NCBI GenBank assembly: GCA_024234325.1
Contig: JACKOJ010000001.1
Coordinates: 727,816 to 791,815, forward strand
From: Pseudomonadales bacterium
GTDB lineage: Bacteria > Pseudomonadota > Gammaproteobacteria > Pseudomonadales > Pseudohongiellaceae
DNA: 64,000 nt
Direction: 5' to 3'
The translations under genes and the position numbers were made by a program. Shown piece after piece: positions 53,989 through 63,069 of the stretch (its first letter is position 1; each line of letters starts with the position of its first letter). The notes under the pieces were generated by a model. The model saw nothing but the letters and a program-made list of their open reading frames with translations, searched no databases and had not been told where the DNA came from.

Positions 53989-54861
53989 ATGGCAAAAGAC
54001 AGCGATCTTTCGAACGAACGTTTCGGGTTCACCATCTTCCTGTCGGCATGTCTGCACATCATGCTTATTGCCGGCGTCGGTTTCAGCTACCTGCAGGAAA
54101 GCAACAGCGCTCCCGCCATCGAAGTCACCCTTGCTCAGTACCGCAGTGATATTGCCCCGGATGATGCCGACTTTATCGCGCAGGAGAATCAGAGCGGCAG
54201 TGGCACTCTCGATACCGCAGAAGCCCCCAGCACGCCCTTCGAATCACCCTTCCACGACGAAGTCATCCAACAGGTGGATCCCGTTCCCCAGGCGCCCGCG
54301 CCCAATCGGCAAACCGAACCGAATGACCTGGCCATCCTGAACAGCACCGATGCCGACGAACGGCTGGAGCAGCAACTGGAGGAGGAAGCGCCAGAGACAG
54401 ATGCACCATTGTCGGAACAGGCGACGCCGGAAGAACTCAGCCTGGCCATCGCCAGCCTGCAGGCACAACTGGATCTGCAGCAGCAGGCCTATGCCAAGCG
54501 CCCGCGCAAGTACACCATCTCATCGGCGTCCACCCGCAAGCGCGAGGATGCGCTGTATCTGGATTCCTGGCGCAAGCGCATCGAGGCAGTCGGCAACCTC
54601 AATTACCCGGAGCAGGCACGCGACCAGCAGATCTACGGCAGCCTGCGCATGCTGGTCGCGCTGCGGCCCAATGGCTCGGTGCAGGAAATCCGCATTCTGC
54701 AAACTTCCGGACACCGGGTTCTGGACGAGGCCGCCATCAATATTGTGCGCATGGCGGCCCCCTTTGACCCTTTTCCTGCCGAAATGCGCGGCACGGTCGA
54801 CATTCTGGAAATTATTCGCACCTGGCGCTTTCACCAGGGCAATTCGTTCAGCAGCCAATAG
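53989..54861 (+). CDS. tonB: TonB-family energy transducer
   Basis: The 290-residue protein has an N-terminal membrane helix (about 14-34), a periplasmic spacer rich in Pro, Gln and Glu ('DPVPQAPAPNRQTEPND', 'LEQQLEEEAPETDA'), and a C-terminal TonB domain ('YPEQARDQQIYGSLRMLV', 'ILQTSGHRVLDEAAINIVR'). TonB couples the proton motive force to outer-membrane receptors. This locus corresponds to the TonB paralogue next to gshB (tonB3 in Pseudomonas), which has been linked to twitching. No ExbB/ExbD genes are nearby. Confidence 0.9.
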   Translation: MAKDSDLSNERFGFTIFLSACLHIMLIAGVGFSYLQESNSAPAIEVTLAQYRSDIAPDDADFIAQENQSGSGTLDTAEAPSTPFESPFHDEVIQQVDPVPQAPAPNRQTEPNDLAILNSTDADERLEQQLEEEAPETDAPLSEQATPEELSLAIASLQAQLDLQQQAYAKRPRKYTISSASTRKREDALYLDSWRKRIEAVGNLNYPEQARDQQIYGSLRMLVALRPNGSVQEIRILQTSGHRVLDEAAINIVRMAAPFDPFPAEMRGTVDILEIIRTWRFHQGNSFSSQ

Positions 54862-54873
54862 CCCAACACCAAC

Positions 54874-55482
54874 ATGACAGAAAACGAGACACATGACACC
54901 CAGTACGAAGCGAAACCGGGAACCCTGGCCGACCAGTTCCTGATTGCCATGCCGCACCTGGAAGATCCGTGGTTCAACCACACCGTCACCTATCTGTGGC
55001 GCCACGACAAGGAAGGGGCACTGGGCATCGTCATCAACAAACCGTCCTCACTGCGCCTGGCGGACTTGCTGCAGGAGTTGCAGATCGACGCGGGCGACCA
55101 CCGCGGCGATATTGCCTTTCACAGCCAGCGTGTGATGAGCGGTGGACCGGTTGAAAAAAACAAGGGTTTCATTCTGCACAGCAGCGGCCCGGAGTGGGAG
55201 TACACACTGCCCATTACTCCGCGACTCAGCCTCACCATGTCCAAGGACATTCTGGCCGACATCGCGCATGGCAACGGCCCCGAACGCTATCTGGTGGCGC
55301 TGGGTTGTGCGGGCTGGGAGGCAGGACAGTTGGAACGGGAAATTTCCGAGAATGTCTGGCTCACTGCACCGGCCATTCCGGAACTGATCTTTTCCAGCGA
55401 TCATGCCGGCAAGGCGGAGGCGGCGGCCTCGATACTCGGCGTCAGCCTCAGCCAGTTGTCGTCCACTGCCGGGCATTCATGA
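54874..55482 (+). CDS. yqgE: YqgE/AlgH family protein (UPF0301)
   Basis: The 202-residue protein has 'GTLADQFLIAMPHLEDPWF', 'EGALGIVINKPS', 'VMSGGPVEKNKGFILH' and 'GCAGWEAGQLEREI', the conserved UPF0301 motifs. Function is poorly understood; AlgH was reported as an alginate regulator in Pseudomonas. It starts 12 bases after tonB and lies before ruvX, its usual neighbour. Confidence 0.95.
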   Translation: MTENETHDTQYEAKPGTLADQFLIAMPHLEDPWFNHTVTYLWRHDKEGALGIVINKPSSLRLADLLQELQIDAGDHRGDIAFHSQRVMSGGPVEKNKGFILHSSGPEWEYTLPITPRLSLTMSKDILADIAHGNGPERYLVALGCAGWEAGQLEREISENVWLTAPAIPELIFSSDHAGKAEAAASILGVSLSQLSSTAGHS

Positions 55483-55500
55483 TGACGCCAGGACTCTCTC

Positions 55501-55953
55501 ATGGATAGGCTTCCTGTCAAACGGCCTGGCGAACTTGCGGTGCTCGGTTTTGACTTCGGCACGCGCCGTATCGGTGTCGCCTTCGGGCAGAGCATTACCG
55601 GCACTGCCAGCCCGCTCGATCCGATTCCGTCACGCGACGGCATTCCCGACTGGGACATCCTCGATGCGCTGGTGGCACGCTGGCAGCCAAAGGCGTTTGT
55701 GGTGGGGCTTCCCTATAACATGGATGATACGGAGAGCGAACTGCTGGTGCGGGCGCGCAAATTCGGCAACCGCCTGAACGGGCGCTATCACCTGCCCTGC
55801 TACGGAATGGATGAACGCCTGAGCTCCTTCGAGGCGCGGGGGCAACTGCTGCGGGGAGAGGCAAAGGGACAACTGGACTGTCTCGCCGCCACCCTGATTC
55901 TGGACACCTGGTTCCAGTGTCTGGCAGAAAAATTTCCGCCAGACACTCCCTGA
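55501..55953 (+). CDS. ruvX: Pre-16S rRNA nuclease / Holliday junction resolvase-like YqgF
   Basis: The 150-residue RNase H-fold protein has 'LGFDFGTRRIGVAFGQ' with the first catalytic Asp, 'FVVGLPYNMDDTES', 'MDERLSSFEARGQL' with the catalytic Glu and 'LDCLAATLILDTW' with the last Asp. YqgF trims the 5' end of 16S rRNA in E. coli. It follows yqgE by 18 bases. Confidence 0.95.
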   Translation: MDRLPVKRPGELAVLGFDFGTRRIGVAFGQSITGTASPLDPIPSRDGIPDWDILDALVARWQPKAFVVGLPYNMDDTESELLVRARKFGNRLNGRYHLPCYGMDERLSSFEARGQLLRGEAKGQLDCLAATLILDTWFQCLAEKFPPDTP

Positions 55954-55972
55954 AGGACCAGGCTGGCTGACG

Positions 55973-57007
55973 TCAGAACGAATCCGGCATCTTGGCCTTG
56001 GACTTCGCCGCTTCCTTCGTAATGAGGCCCTTCTGCAGAAGATCCTTCAGACACTGGTCCAGTGTCTTCATGCCAACAGATGAGCCGGTCTGAATGGCGG
56101 AATACATCTGCGCCACCTTGTCCTCACGAATCAGGTTACGAATTGCGGGCGTCCCGATCATGATTTCGTGGGCGGCAACACGCCCGCCGCCGGTTTTCTT
56201 CAGCAGTGTCTGCGAGATGACCGCCTGCAGGGATTCGGACAGCATGGAGCGCACCATCGCCTTTTCCGCCGCCGGGAACACATCGATGATACGGTCAATC
56301 GTCTTGGCGGCCGAGGTGGTGTGCAGCGTACCGAAGACCAGGTGGCCGGTTTCTGCGGCGGTCAGCGCCAGACGGATCGTTTCCAGGTCCCGCAATTCCC
56401 CCACCAGAATGATGTCGGGGTCTTCACGCAGCGCCGAGCGCAGGGCTTCGGCAAAGCCGTGGGTATCGCGATGCACCTCACGCTGGTTCACCAGGCACTT
56501 CTTGCTTTCGTGCACGAATTCGATGGGGTCCTCAATCGTGAGAATGTGTTCGTAGCGATTGTTGTTCACGTAATCCATCATCGCCGCCAGCGTCGTGCTC
56601 TTGCCCGAGCCGGTCGGCCCGGTCACCACCACAAGACCACGCGGGGTATCTGAAATCTGCTTGAACACCGGCCCCATGCCCAGTTGCTCCATGGACAGCA
56701 CCTTGCTGGGAATCGTCCGGAACACTCCCGCTGCACCACGGTTCTGGTTGAACGCATTGACCCTGAAACGGGCCAGGTTCGGCACCTCGAAAGAGAAGTC
56801 TGTTTCCAGAAACTGCTCATAGTCCTTGCGCTGCTTGTCGTTCATGATCTCGTAGATCAGACCGTGCACTTCCTTGTGATCCATGGCGGGGACATTGATC
56901 TTGCGTATGTCACCATCGACACGAATCAGTGGCGGCATACCCGCGGTGATATGCAAATCCGAGGCGCCCTGCTTGACACTGAAGTTGAGTAATTCGGTGA
57001 TATCCAT
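55973..57007 (-). CDS. pilT: Twitching motility ATPase PilT
   Basis: PilT is the hexameric motor that retracts type IV pili. The 344 residues hold 'QGASDLHITAGMPPLIRVDG' at the N-terminus, Walker A 'GPTGSGKSTTLAAMMDYVN', the Asp box, Walker B 'PDIILVGELRDLETIRLAL', the His box 'HLVFGTLHT' and the C-terminal 'AIRNLIRE' (AIRNLIRE motif) essential for retraction. All motifs are intact. It diverges from yggS and lies 5 kb from pilG and 1.4 kb from the FimX-like gene. Confidence 0.97.
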   Translation of the reverse strand: MDITELLNFSVKQGASDLHITAGMPPLIRVDGDIRKINVPAMDHKEVHGLIYEIMNDKQRKDYEQFLETDFSFEVPNLARFRVNAFNQNRGAAGVFRTIPSKVLSMEQLGMGPVFKQISDTPRGLVVVTGPTGSGKSTTLAAMMDYVNNNRYEHILTIEDPIEFVHESKKCLVNQREVHRDTHGFAEALRSALREDPDIILVGELRDLETIRLALTAAETGHLVFGTLHTTSAAKTIDRIIDVFPAAEKAMVRSMLSESLQAVISQTLLKKTGGGRVAAHEIMIGTPAIRNLIREDKVAQMYSAIQTGSSVGMKTLDQCLKDLLQKGLITKEAAKSKAKMPDSF

Positions 57008-57132
57008 TGTGATGCCTGCCCTTGGTAACGAGAGCCGTTACGGCTGTGTTATAGTGGCCGCGCCCCCGTTCCGGGGCATGGCCGGTGCGGGATATCGGCC
57101 GGTTGAAGCCGGACTCGTGACGCGGTGAAAGC

Positions 57133-57843
57133 ATGGCAAGCATAGCAGAAAACATTTCCACTGTTCGCACGCAGATCACAAACGCCGCCCGCGCTGCCGG
57201 GCGCCCGGAAACCGCCGTGCGACTGCTGGCAGTAAGCAAGACACAGACTGTGGCATCCGTGCAGGAAGCCTATGATGCAGGACAGCGCGAATTCGGCGAA
57301 AACTACGTGCAGGAAGCACTGGAAAAGATTGCCGCCCTGAACCTGCCCGAGATCATCTGGCACTTCATCGGCCCCATCCAGTCCAACAAGACGGCGGAAA
57401 TTGCCACCCACTTTGACTGGGTGCAGGGCGTGGACCGCATCAAGATCGCCAACCGGCTGAGTGCACAACGACCCGCCGAGCGTGGCCCCCTGCAGGTCTG
57501 CGTACAGGTGAACCTGTCTCTCGAAGACAGCAAATCAGGCGTCGCACTGGAAGATGCAGCCAGCCTCTGTGAGCATATCGCCAGCCTTCCGGGCCTGTGC
57601 CTGCGCGGCCTGATGGCGATTCCGGCACCCAGTACGGACCCCGAGCAGCAACGCGCCACCTTCCGCCCCCTCGCCCGGCTGTTCCAGGAGCTTCAGGGGC
57701 GCTACCCGCAGATGGATACGCTGTCGATCGGCATGAGTGCCGACTTCGAGGCTGCTATCGCCGAAGGTTCCACCCTGGTGCGCATCGGCACCGCCCTGTT
57801 TGGCGCCAGGCACCCTGGACCCAAACCCCTAGGCGCCAAGTGA
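57133..57843 (+). CDS. yggS: PLP homeostasis protein YggS
   Basis: The 236-residue alanine-racemase-fold protein binds pyridoxal phosphate through Lys in 'LLAVSKTQTVASVQEAY'. Other landmarks are 'REFGENYVQEALEKI', 'WHFIGPIQSNKT' and 'SIGMSADFEAAIAEGST'. It buffers cellular PLP. The pilT-yggS pair is the order in Pseudomonas, where proC follows; proC is not present here. Its end overlaps the convergent small gene by 15 bases. Confidence 0.96.
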   Translation: MASIAENISTVRTQITNAARAAGRPETAVRLLAVSKTQTVASVQEAYDAGQREFGENYVQEALEKIAALNLPEIIWHFIGPIQSNKTAEIATHFDWVQGVDRIKIANRLSAQRPAERGPLQVCVQVNLSLEDSKSGVALEDAASLCEHIASLPGLCLRGLMAIPAPSTDPEQQRATFRPLARLFQELQGRYPQMDTLSIGMSADFEAAIAEGSTLVRIGTALFGARHPGPKPLGAK

Positions 57844-58173
57844 CTCCTCACCCTTGAGCGGGCAACCGCAGTGCGCGCACTGCTTGCGGAAAGGATTGAG
57901 GAAATAGGATTTGACGAAAAACTGTTCGTGACAGTCCGGGCAACGCTTGGACGCCACATTGACACCGAACCCCGCATAGAGCGCCATATAGGCCAGCATG
58001 ATCAGATTGGTCTCATTGCCAGCCTGCAGCACCCGCATCACCGCCACCACATAGACGGGAAAGGTCCAGAAGCAGACAAACAGCCGGTTCCTGGCACGAC
58101 GAATCTCCTTGAGGCGTCTGTTGCGGCGTTCCTGTTCCTGCTGCTGCTCTGTACTGCTGTGCTCTTCTGACAT
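57829..58173 (-). CDS. Small membrane protein with a zinc-ribbon tail
   Basis: The 114-residue protein has a charged Gln/Arg/Glu-rich N-terminus, two hydrophobic segments ('NRLFVCFWTFPVYVVAVM' and 'NLIMLAYMALYAGFGVNVA') and a C-terminal ribbon with 'CPDCHEQFF' and 'CAHCGCPL' that could bind zinc. The family is not recognised. It overlaps yggS at the 3' end and lies back to back with the FimX-like gene. Confidence 0.7.
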   Translation of the reverse strand: MSEEHSSTEQQQEQERRNRRLKEIRRARNRLFVCFWTFPVYVVAVMRVLQAGNETNLIMLAYMALYAGFGVNVASKRCPDCHEQFFVKSYFLNPFRKQCAHCGCPLKGEESLGA

Positions 58174-58238
58174 GGCATCCTCATGCGGTCAATACGCCCC
58201 CTGGAGGCTTCTGCCCCCGGAGTGTACACGGTGCTATA

Positions 58239-58267
58239 GCGGTTTTTGAGGGGCAATGCGGTTTTTG
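58239..58267. repeat. Direct repeat GCGGTTTTTG upstream of the FimX-like gene
   Basis: Two identical 10-base copies start at 58239 and 58258 (19 bases apart, just under two helical turns), in the 212-base gap between the zinc-ribbon gene and the FimX-like gene. They could be a two-site operator, but no regulator is known. Confidence 0.4.
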
Positions 58268-58385
58268 TTGTGAAACAGTCCCGCAAACTTGATGGCCCGG
58301 ACTGTCGGGGCCGCAGAATACCTGTGCTAAACTCAGCGCAAAACAAGCCCCGGCGCGGACCGGGCCCGAGTAGCGATCCCCTGTC

Positions 58386-60458
58386 ATGGAACAAAGCCCT
58401 ATCCTCAACGCTCTGATTGCCGCCGAGCATCTCACCGATGGGGAGTTGCTGGTCAATGCACTGCGCAAGGCGGGTTACAGCGTTCATGCCGAGCCGGTGG
58501 CTGACGAGTCCGCGCTGCGCGATCAGCTTCTTCGGATGCGCTGGGACGCGCTGTTCCTGCTTCCCGGCGATCACTGCTCTTCGCCGCCCCGCCTTTTCAC
58601 CCTCTTGAGCGAACTGTCTCTGGATGTCTGCTGCATTGCGCTGGGGACACCATGCGACGCAAAGGGCAAGCCCTTGTCCCTGCCGGAGGGCTGTATCACC
58701 GGCACCGCCACCGATTTCGGCAACCCCGGGGAAGTCAGCCAACTTCTGCGAATGGTGCGTCATGAGCTGAAGGGATTGGCGGTGCGACGCGAGCTGCGCA
58801 GCACCAACACGGCCCTGACGGAATTGCAGGAACGCTACCACCTGCTGCTGCAGAGCAGCTCGGACGCCGTGGCCTATTTGCATGAAGGCCTGCATGTCTA
58901 TGCCAACGATGCCTATGTGGCGATGTTCGGCTTTGCGTCGGAGGATGAGCTCAGGCAGCAGGGCTTCCTGGATCTGGTAGACCCCCAGGATGTTGATCGC
59001 GTGCGGGAATACCTGCGCCAGTGCAGCAATCATCAGGACAGCAATTGCGTCTTCCTGGGCACCACCGCTCCTCATTCCCTGTCACGTTTGAGCATGCAGT
59101 GTGCCTCCTCCCGCTTCGAGGATGAGCCCTGCACACAGATTATCGTGCGCCCGGCGGCGGGCAATATTGCCCAGCAACAGCGGCTTCGCCAGCAGGAGAG
59201 CATGGATCTGCTGACCGGCCTGCTCAACCGCAACGCCATCAATGCCCGTATCGACCAGGCCATCGCCGAGGGCATCTACGAGCACAGAACCCGTGCAGTC
59301 CTGATGATCAAGCTGGAAGAGTTCACCGATCTTGTCCTGCTGGCCGGTAAATCGGTGGCCAACCTGCTGCTGGCCGATGTGGCGCACCTGGTTCAGAGCC
59401 ATCTGCCGGAAGATGCAGTCATGGGTCATTATGGCGACGGCGAGTTCGTGGTGCTGCTGGCCACGGAAACCCGACTCGCGCAGGAGCCATTCCTGGCAGA
59501 GCTCGCCTCCCGACTCAACCTGGGCCTGCACACCCTCCAGCCCGCGGGTGCCAACCTGAGTTTCGGAGCAGGCGTGGCGATCGTGAATGAATTGACGCCT
59601 TCCGCGCCGGTGGTGGTTGATCGGGCCCGTCACAATCTGACCGTGCAGGCAAGACAGGCCCAAACCCCTGTCCGCGACACCCCCTATGGCACTGCCGACG
59701 CGATGTTCCACCGCCTGGAGTCCGCATTCGTGCAGGAAGACTTCGTTCTGGTGTTCCAGCCCGTCGTGAACCTGAAGGAAGACGGCATTGAACGCTACGA
59801 AGTCCGCATCCGCCTGCAGGACCACGACAATCTGATTTATCCACCCCGTTTTCTGGAACTGGCCAATCAGCACGGCCTGGGGGAGAAGATCGACCGCTGG
59901 GTCTGCACAAAGTCGCTGCAACTGCTGCGGGAGCGCAACAATCCCGCGCTGAAGCTGACACTCAACCTGACCCACAACTCTATCGTCAGCCCTGAGTTCC
60001 TGCCGTGGCTGCGCCAGCAGATGCAGAACGAGCGCATCATGGCAAGCCAGGTCAGCCTGCAGATCAGCGAGCTGGACATCGTCAGTTCACCGGAGCAGGT
60101 CCGGGTGTTCTGCGATCAATTGAAGGCATTGGGGCTTGATCTGTCGATTACCCATTTCGGTTGCACCCTGGGGCAAGAACCACTGGAGGACGCCACCTTC
60201 ATCAAACTCGACAAGTCCCTGCTGGAGAACATCGACACCGATGTCGCGCAACGGGACAGGCTCAATACCACCGTGTCCAGCCTGCATGCCCGCGGCCTGC
60301 TGGTCATTGCGCCCATGATCGACAGCATCGACCTGCTGCCCTATCTGTGGCAGGCCAATATCAACCTGGTACAGGGCAACTGTCTGCAGGAGCCCAGCGC
60401 CAGCATGGATTTTCGTTTCGTGCAGGATGAAGAAATCACCCTGGACTCGTTTCAGTAA
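58386..60458 (+). CDS. FimX-like REC/PAS/GGDEF/EAL protein with degenerate active sites
   Basis: The 690-residue protein has a receiver-like N-terminus without an obvious phosphoacceptor Asp (1-130), a PAS domain (~150-250), GGDEF (~270-430) and EAL (~440-690). The GGDEF site reads 'YGDGEF' (349-354), not GGDEF. The EAL site reads 'YEVRIR' (EVR at 472-474), and the usual DDFG is 'THFG' (589-592). The protein should therefore neither make nor degrade c-di-GMP but may bind it. Domain order and degeneracy match FimX, which drives type IV pilus assembly in Pseudomonas and Xanthomonas. PilT lies 1.4 kb away. Confidence 0.82.
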   Translation: MEQSPILNALIAAEHLTDGELLVNALRKAGYSVHAEPVADESALRDQLLRMRWDALFLLPGDHCSSPPRLFTLLSELSLDVCCIALGTPCDAKGKPLSLPEGCITGTATDFGNPGEVSQLLRMVRHELKGLAVRRELRSTNTALTELQERYHLLLQSSSDAVAYLHEGLHVYANDAYVAMFGFASEDELRQQGFLDLVDPQDVDRVREYLRQCSNHQDSNCVFLGTTAPHSLSRLSMQCASSRFEDEPCTQIIVRPAAGNIAQQQRLRQQESMDLLTGLLNRNAINARIDQAIAEGIYEHRTRAVLMIKLEEFTDLVLLAGKSVANLLLADVAHLVQSHLPEDAVMGHYGDGEFVVLLATETRLAQEPFLAELASRLNLGLHTLQPAGANLSFGAGVAIVNELTPSAPVVVDRARHNLTVQARQAQTPVRDTPYGTADAMFHRLESAFVQEDFVLVFQPVVNLKEDGIERYEVRIRLQDHDNLIYPPRFLELANQHGLGEKIDRWVCTKSLQLLRERNNPALKLTLNLTHNSIVSPEFLPWLRQQMQNERIMASQVSLQISELDIVSSPEQVRVFCDQLKALGLDLSITHFGCTLGQEPLEDATFIKLDKSLLENIDTDVAQRDRLNTTVSSLHARGLLVIAPMIDSIDLLPYLWQANINLVQGNCLQEPSASMDFRFVQDEEITLDSFQ

Positions 60459-60501
60459 GCCTTTAATGACCCTTTTATAACGCCAGCCATGAGAACCTTC
60501 C

Positions 60502-61935
60502 GTGTCCGATCTTGAGCAATCTGCCCCGCAAGCCGCCCAACAAACCCAGGCAAGATCCGGCTCACGTCTGCGCCTGGGGCAGAAATTTGCACTGGCCGTC
60601 ACAGCCCTGATGATCCTGGCCATGTGCGTCTACTGGCTGCTGACCAACCAGACCACCGAAAACATTCTGCGCCAGCAGGCCGACAGTCTTGGCAACACGC
60701 TGGCCCGGCAGACGGCCATTCTGGTCACCGAACTGGTGCTGGCGAACGATCTGGTGAGCATGAACGTGCTGCTCAACCAGTTGACCCGGGAAGAGGCCAT
60801 CGCCCAGGTCGCCGTGCTCAGCATTGATGATCAGGTCATTGCCATCGCGGGCACCTCCGTGAACCCCACCGGTACGGACGCCACCCCGCGCAGCGATCTT
60901 TTCGGCAGCTACGTCGCTCCCATCGCCCTGCAGGACTCGCTGGCCGGCTATGTCCGCGTCAACCTGGATGAGCGTTATATTGAACAGGGCGTCACCCGCA
61001 ACTTCCTGTTCATGCTGACCGCCCTGTTCCTGCTGGTGCTTGCCGGCATCAGCGTCTTCTACGCCATGACACAGCATCTGGTGGGCTTTCCCCTGCGCAT
61101 GCTGACCGGTGCAATCCAGAGCACCCGGCACGGAGAGCCTGCTCTGAGCCCCTTTGATGATCGCGGCGACGAAGTTGGCGCTGCGATCCGCCAGTACAAC
61201 CGTCTGCTGGAAGACCTGCAGGACGATGAAACCCGCCAGCTCATCTTCGGACCGGAGCCCGAGCCGGACCCCGTGGCCAAAGCCGCAGCCCTGTACCGCC
61301 GACCCGGCAGCGCGTTTGTCAGCATCCTGTGCATGAGTATCAGCAATTACCGGGCGGCCCTGCATCAACTGGCGCCGGACGAAACCATCGAACTGCTGAA
61401 CACCTACTATTTCTACATCCACAAGGTCTCCCGCCTGTACAACGGCAATATCGAGAAGTGTGCGGGGGATGAGATTCTGATTACCTTCGGGGCGGCCCAG
61501 GCCGACGATGAGCACTGCTTCCACGCCGTCTGCGCCGCCCTGCTGTTTCTGGAAATTGCCGCCACTCTGGCACGGGAACTGGAGGCACAGGGCCTGCCAG
61601 CCCTGCAGTTCCGCGCAGGGCTGCACTGCGGGGAATTGCTGACCGGGGTGCTCTCCTCACTGGAACAGAACACCTATACCGTAGCAGGGGAAAATCTGGC
61701 GCTGACGCGAGTCATCTGCAGCGAAGCGCCGGTAGACACCCTGATCATCAGCGAGGCCGCCTACACCCTGGCCGACGCCGATGGCCGCCTGGTCACGGAA
61801 GAGTTCACCGACGTCGCGGACGATACCCACGGCGAGTTCATCAAGACCTGGCTGGTCGAGGAAGCCCGGCACAATTACAAGGCTCTGCTGGAACGTCAGG
61901 TCGAACACCTGCTGGCAGAGGAAGTGGTACTCTGA
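60502..61935 (+). CDS. Membrane sensor with HAMP and degenerate class III cyclase domain
   Basis: The 477-residue protein has TM1 (about 28-47), a periplasmic domain of about 115 residues resembling AhpA/LapD-type inputs, TM2 (168-190), a HAMP domain (190-245) and a cyclase homology domain (270-460). In the cyclase domain the first metal Asp is lost ('ILCMSISNY', Ser 279 where Asp is expected), the second remains ('EKCAGDEIL', Asp 323), and the ATP-handling 'GDxVNxAxR' region reads 'GENLALTRV'. It is probably a signalling pseudo-cyclase. The GTG at 60502 is the only fitting start. Confidence 0.75.
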   Translation: MSDLEQSAPQAAQQTQARSGSRLRLGQKFALAVTALMILAMCVYWLLTNQTTENILRQQADSLGNTLARQTAILVTELVLANDLVSMNVLLNQLTREEAIAQVAVLSIDDQVIAIAGTSVNPTGTDATPRSDLFGSYVAPIALQDSLAGYVRVNLDERYIEQGVTRNFLFMLTALFLLVLAGISVFYAMTQHLVGFPLRMLTGAIQSTRHGEPALSPFDDRGDEVGAAIRQYNRLLEDLQDDETRQLIFGPEPEPDPVAKAAALYRRPGSAFVSILCMSISNYRAALHQLAPDETIELLNTYYFYIHKVSRLYNGNIEKCAGDEILITFGAAQADDEHCFHAVCAALLFLEIAATLARELEAQGLPALQFRAGLHCGELLTGVLSSLEQNTYTVAGENLALTRVICSEAPVDTLIISEAAYTLADADGRLVTEEFTDVADDTHGEFIKTWLVEEARHNYKALLERQVEHLLAEEVVL

Positions 61936-62016
61936 CCCCCTTTGTCAGAATTTCAGGATGCCGGTAAGCTGTCCTCAGGCACTTTGAATTTTTGCCGTGC
62001 AACAGGAGCCGCGCTT

Positions 62017-63069
62017 TTGGATATCACATTTCCGGTCTGTCATCTTTTCTACTATCCGACACAGGTCATCCTGGTCGATGACGACCCCGACTTTCTCGAC
62101 GCCGTCAGCCTGGTGTTGCCCCGCGACCTGAGCTACCGGCTGTTTCAGTCACCGCGGGACGCACTCAATTACATCAACGCGGCCCATCAGCATGCGGATA
62201 TTATCCGGCGCGTCTACTCCTCCTATAAAACCGGCCCCTTTGACTCCGATACCCTGACTCACATCGAGATCAACGAGATCTATAAGGAAATCTACAACCC
62301 GGAACGGTTCAGCACGCCCAGCGTCGTGGTGGTGGACTATTCGATGCCGTCCATGAACGGGCTGGAGCTGTGCGCCAGCCTGACCAATCCCTATATCAAG
62401 CGCATTCTGCTCACCGGGCAGGCAGATACCGACCTGGCGGTGCAGGCCTTCAACGAGGGACTGATCGACCAGTTCATCAGCAAGAAGGATCACGATCTGG
62501 AAGCCAAACTGACCCGCTCCATCGCCACGCTGCAGCAACACTATTTCAGCAAGAGCTTCAAACTCATCACCGACCCTGTCATCGCCAACAGTCAATGCCG
62601 CTTCATCAACAACCCCGATTTCATCGACTACTTCAATGCGGTGCGGCAACGACACAAGATCATTGAATACTATTTGATCGACGAACCCTATTCCGGGTTT
62701 CTGATGCTGAATGAAGAAGGTCAACTGTTCATCCTGCTGATCACGACCCAGGAGCGCCTGCGGGAAAATCTTCTGCAGTGCCAGCGGCTGGGAGTGGACA
62801 AGACACTGTGCGAGCACATCAACAAGGGAGAGGTGATGCCGCTTTTCAACATCGCCGATGACGATGAACACATTCAGGCCCTGCTGAAAACGGACTGGCA
62901 GAAGTACTACACCCCCGCCCACCGGGTGTCGCCGGAATCCGCCTACTATTGTTCCCTTCTGGATCAGAACAACGCGGAAAGACTTGTGCGAAAATTCTTA
63001 GCGGACAGCGTGCACTCTTACAAAAAGTACATGCAGACGCCCGTTCCCACCGCTAAATATCTTCACTGA
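62017..63069 (+). CDS. Response regulator with an unusual receiver and unknown output domain
   Basis: The product has 350 residues from TTG 62017, which has AGGAG 8 bases upstream; a longer TTG start at 61942 lacks a ribosome-binding site. The receiver shows 'VILVDDDPDFLDAVSLV' (Asp 21-23), then an insertion of about 50 residues, the phosphoacceptor Asp 107 ('VVVVDYSMPSMNG') and Lys in 'DQFISKKDHD'. The C-terminal ~190 residues ('RHKIIEYYLIDEPYSGFLML') match no output domain I recognise. It is encoded tail to tail, with a 17-base overlap, with the histidine kinase at 63053. Confidence 0.75.
   Translation: MDITFPVCHLFYYPTQVILVDDDPDFLDAVSLVLPRDLSYRLFQSPRDALNYINAAHQHADIIRRVYSSYKTGPFDSDTLTHIEINEIYKEIYNPERFSTPSVVVVDYSMPSMNGLELCASLTNPYIKRILLTGQADTDLAVQAFNEGLIDQFISKKDHDLEAKLTRSIATLQQHYFSKSFKLITDPVIANSQCRFINNPDFIDYFNAVRQRHKIIEYYLIDEPYSGFLMLNEEGQLFILLITTQERLRENLLQCQRLGVDKTLCEHINKGEVMPLFNIADDDEHIQALLKTDWQKYYTPAHRVSPESAYYCSLLDQNNAERLVRKFLADSVHSYKKYMQTPVPTAKYLH

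Noticed and set aside
61942..62016. Longer start of the receiver protein
   Set aside because: The TTG at 61942 has no ribosome-binding site, and the extra 25 residues have no family similarity; TTG 62017 has AGGAG at ideal spacing.
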